A stretch of 5,179 nucleotides of DNA from Chloroflexota bacterium (GTDB lineage Bacteria > Chloroflexota > Anaerolineae > Promineifilales > Promineifilaceae), in NCBI GenBank assembly GCA_008501785.1, contig QQUD01000531.1, forward strand, positions 1-5,179. Reading direction: 5' to 3'. This document shows, piece after piece, positions 4,838 to 5,179 of the stretch (position 1 is the stretch's first letter; each line of letters opens with the position of its first letter). Both the position numbers and the translations under genes were made by a program. The notes under the pieces were generated by a model. That model saw nothing but the letters and a program-made list of their open reading frames with translations. It was not told where the DNA came from and made no database searches.

Positions 4838-4894
4838 AGCAATTCAGCATTGCAGCTAATCAGCTGAATTGCTGAATTGCTGACTGGCTGAAAA
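4838..4894. repeat. Long stem-loop with GCTGAATT octamer tandem repeat
   Basis: AGCAATTCAGCA (4838-4849) and TGCTGAATTGCT (4870-4881) form a perfect 12-bp stem. Inside it CAGCT (4853-4857) pairs with AGCTG (4862-4866) around AATC. The right arm is part of four head-to-tail octamers from 4863: GCTGAATT twice, GCTGACTG, GCTGAAAA. It begins 5 nt after the stop of the 187-codon gene. The T-run expected of an intrinsic terminator is on the left (TCTTTTT, minus strand), so it would stop leftward transcripts; on the plus strand it is followed by A's. Confidence 0.65.
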
Positions 4895-4907
4895 AAAGGA
4901 GTGTAAA

Positions 4908-4967
4908 ATGGGTACCATTAACAAAAAAAGTGACGGGTTTCATCTAATTGTGGTGATTCGTTTATAG
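4908..4967 (+). CDS. Possible 19-codon micro-ORF (leader peptide or gene remnant)
   Basis: ATG at 4908 to TAG at 4965-4967 encodes MGTINKKSDGFHLIVVIRL. Its support is an almost ideal ribosome site, AAAGGAG (4895-4901), six bases before the ATG, stronger than that of several full genes here. It ends 44 bp before the GTG of the hydrolase gene. It has no attenuation-like run of one amino acid. It could be a leader peptide, a real small protein, or the first codons of a gene lost by deletion. The ribosome site is seen; translation is inferred. Confidence 0.35.
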   Translation: MGTINKKSDGFHLIVVIRL

Positions 4968-5011
4968 CGGTTCACTTCATCTGGTCACTTGCTATTCAAT
5001 AGGAGGCTGCT

Positions 5012-5179
5012 GTGGGACAAATGAAATTGGTAATGCGTCAAGTTGGACCGTGGGGCATGAATACTTACGCTTTGATTTGTGAACAAACAGGTGAAAGTGT
5101 CCTCATTGATCCCGGTGCAGACCCGGACACATTGCAAGATATGCTTGCCGGTAGTAAACCGGTTGCCATTTTGTTAACG
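5012..5179 (+). CDS. Metallo-beta-lactamase-fold hydrolase (glyoxalase II-like), 5' part
   Basis: The first 56 codons of a gene that runs off the right edge. MKLVMRQVGPWGMNTYALIC, then ESVLIDPGAD, is the typical opening of the metallo-beta-lactamase fold: two strands of the first sheet with the conserved N-x-Y/hydrophobic turn and the Asp-Pro-Gly loop (residues 33-35). The frame reaches PVAILLT at the edge, exactly where the zinc-binding His-x-His-x-Asp-His motif is expected next. Family members are usually about 200-220 residues and hydrolyse thioesters such as S-lactoylglutathione or related substrates; the specificity cannot be told from this part. I choose GTG 5012 because AGGAGG (5001-5006) lies five bases before it; the in-frame ATG at 5021 is too distant for that site. 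Confidence 0.88.
   Translation, partial: MGQMKLVMRQVGPWGMNTYALICEQTGESVLIDPGADPDTLQDMLAGSKPVAILLT

Noticed and set aside
4838..4897. Plus-strand intrinsic terminator after the 187-codon gene
   Set aside because: The stem is strong but is followed by A's rather than T's on the plus strand.

Overview
The window reads as ordinary bacterial chromosome: dense, mostly co-directional protein genes, Shine-Dalgarno sites close to AGGAGG, mid-range GC, and no tRNA, rRNA, CRISPR array or insertion sequence that I can see. The flavour of the proteins (a QueA of the 'SAEMPSAGRAFT' type, a LysE-family exporter, an AHSA1-PDZ-DinB fusion) and the repeat-rich spacers suggest a Chloroflexota (Anaerolineae-like) genome. 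That assignment is inference from memory, not proof.

Layout. Bases 1-667 hold the 3' part of queA (tRNA queuosine synthesis), cut by the window edge. A LysE-family amino-acid/solute exporter follows at 794-1408. It converges on, and overlaps by 4 bp, a minus-strand gene (1405-2193) for a membrane-anchored SPFH/Band 7 protein. The 395-bp spacer at 2194-2588 is the upstream region of two divergent genes. It carries the best promoter of the window (TTGACA, 17 bp, TATCAT), overlaid by three 16-bp inverted repeats at an exact 20-bp period, which looks like a repressor operator array. Downstream on the plus strand are a 75-codon orphan gene (2589-2816), a 403-codon three-domain protein (AHSA1/START-like, PDZ, DinB-like; 2899-4110), a 187-codon single-pass membrane-anchored unknown (4269-4832), a 19-codon micro-ORF with a strong ribosome site (4908-4967), and the first 56 codons of a metallo-beta-lactamase-fold hydrolase (5012 to the end).

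Two layers of structure lie on top of the genes. First, the palindrome AACGGCCGTT (core ACGGCCGT) recurs seven times in coding and non-coding DNA, far above chance, and resembles in behaviour the HIP1 octamer of cyanobacteria. Second, most plus-strand spacers contain small hairpins or tandem heptamer/octamer arrays (GTGGTRA, GCTGAATT, CGCAGAT), probably members of genome-wide intergenic repeat families.

Functionally the genes are mixed and do not form one obvious pathway. The most interesting unit is 2350-4110: a tightly controlled promoter driving a small basic orphan protein, possibly with the AHSA1-PDZ-DinB protein behind it.
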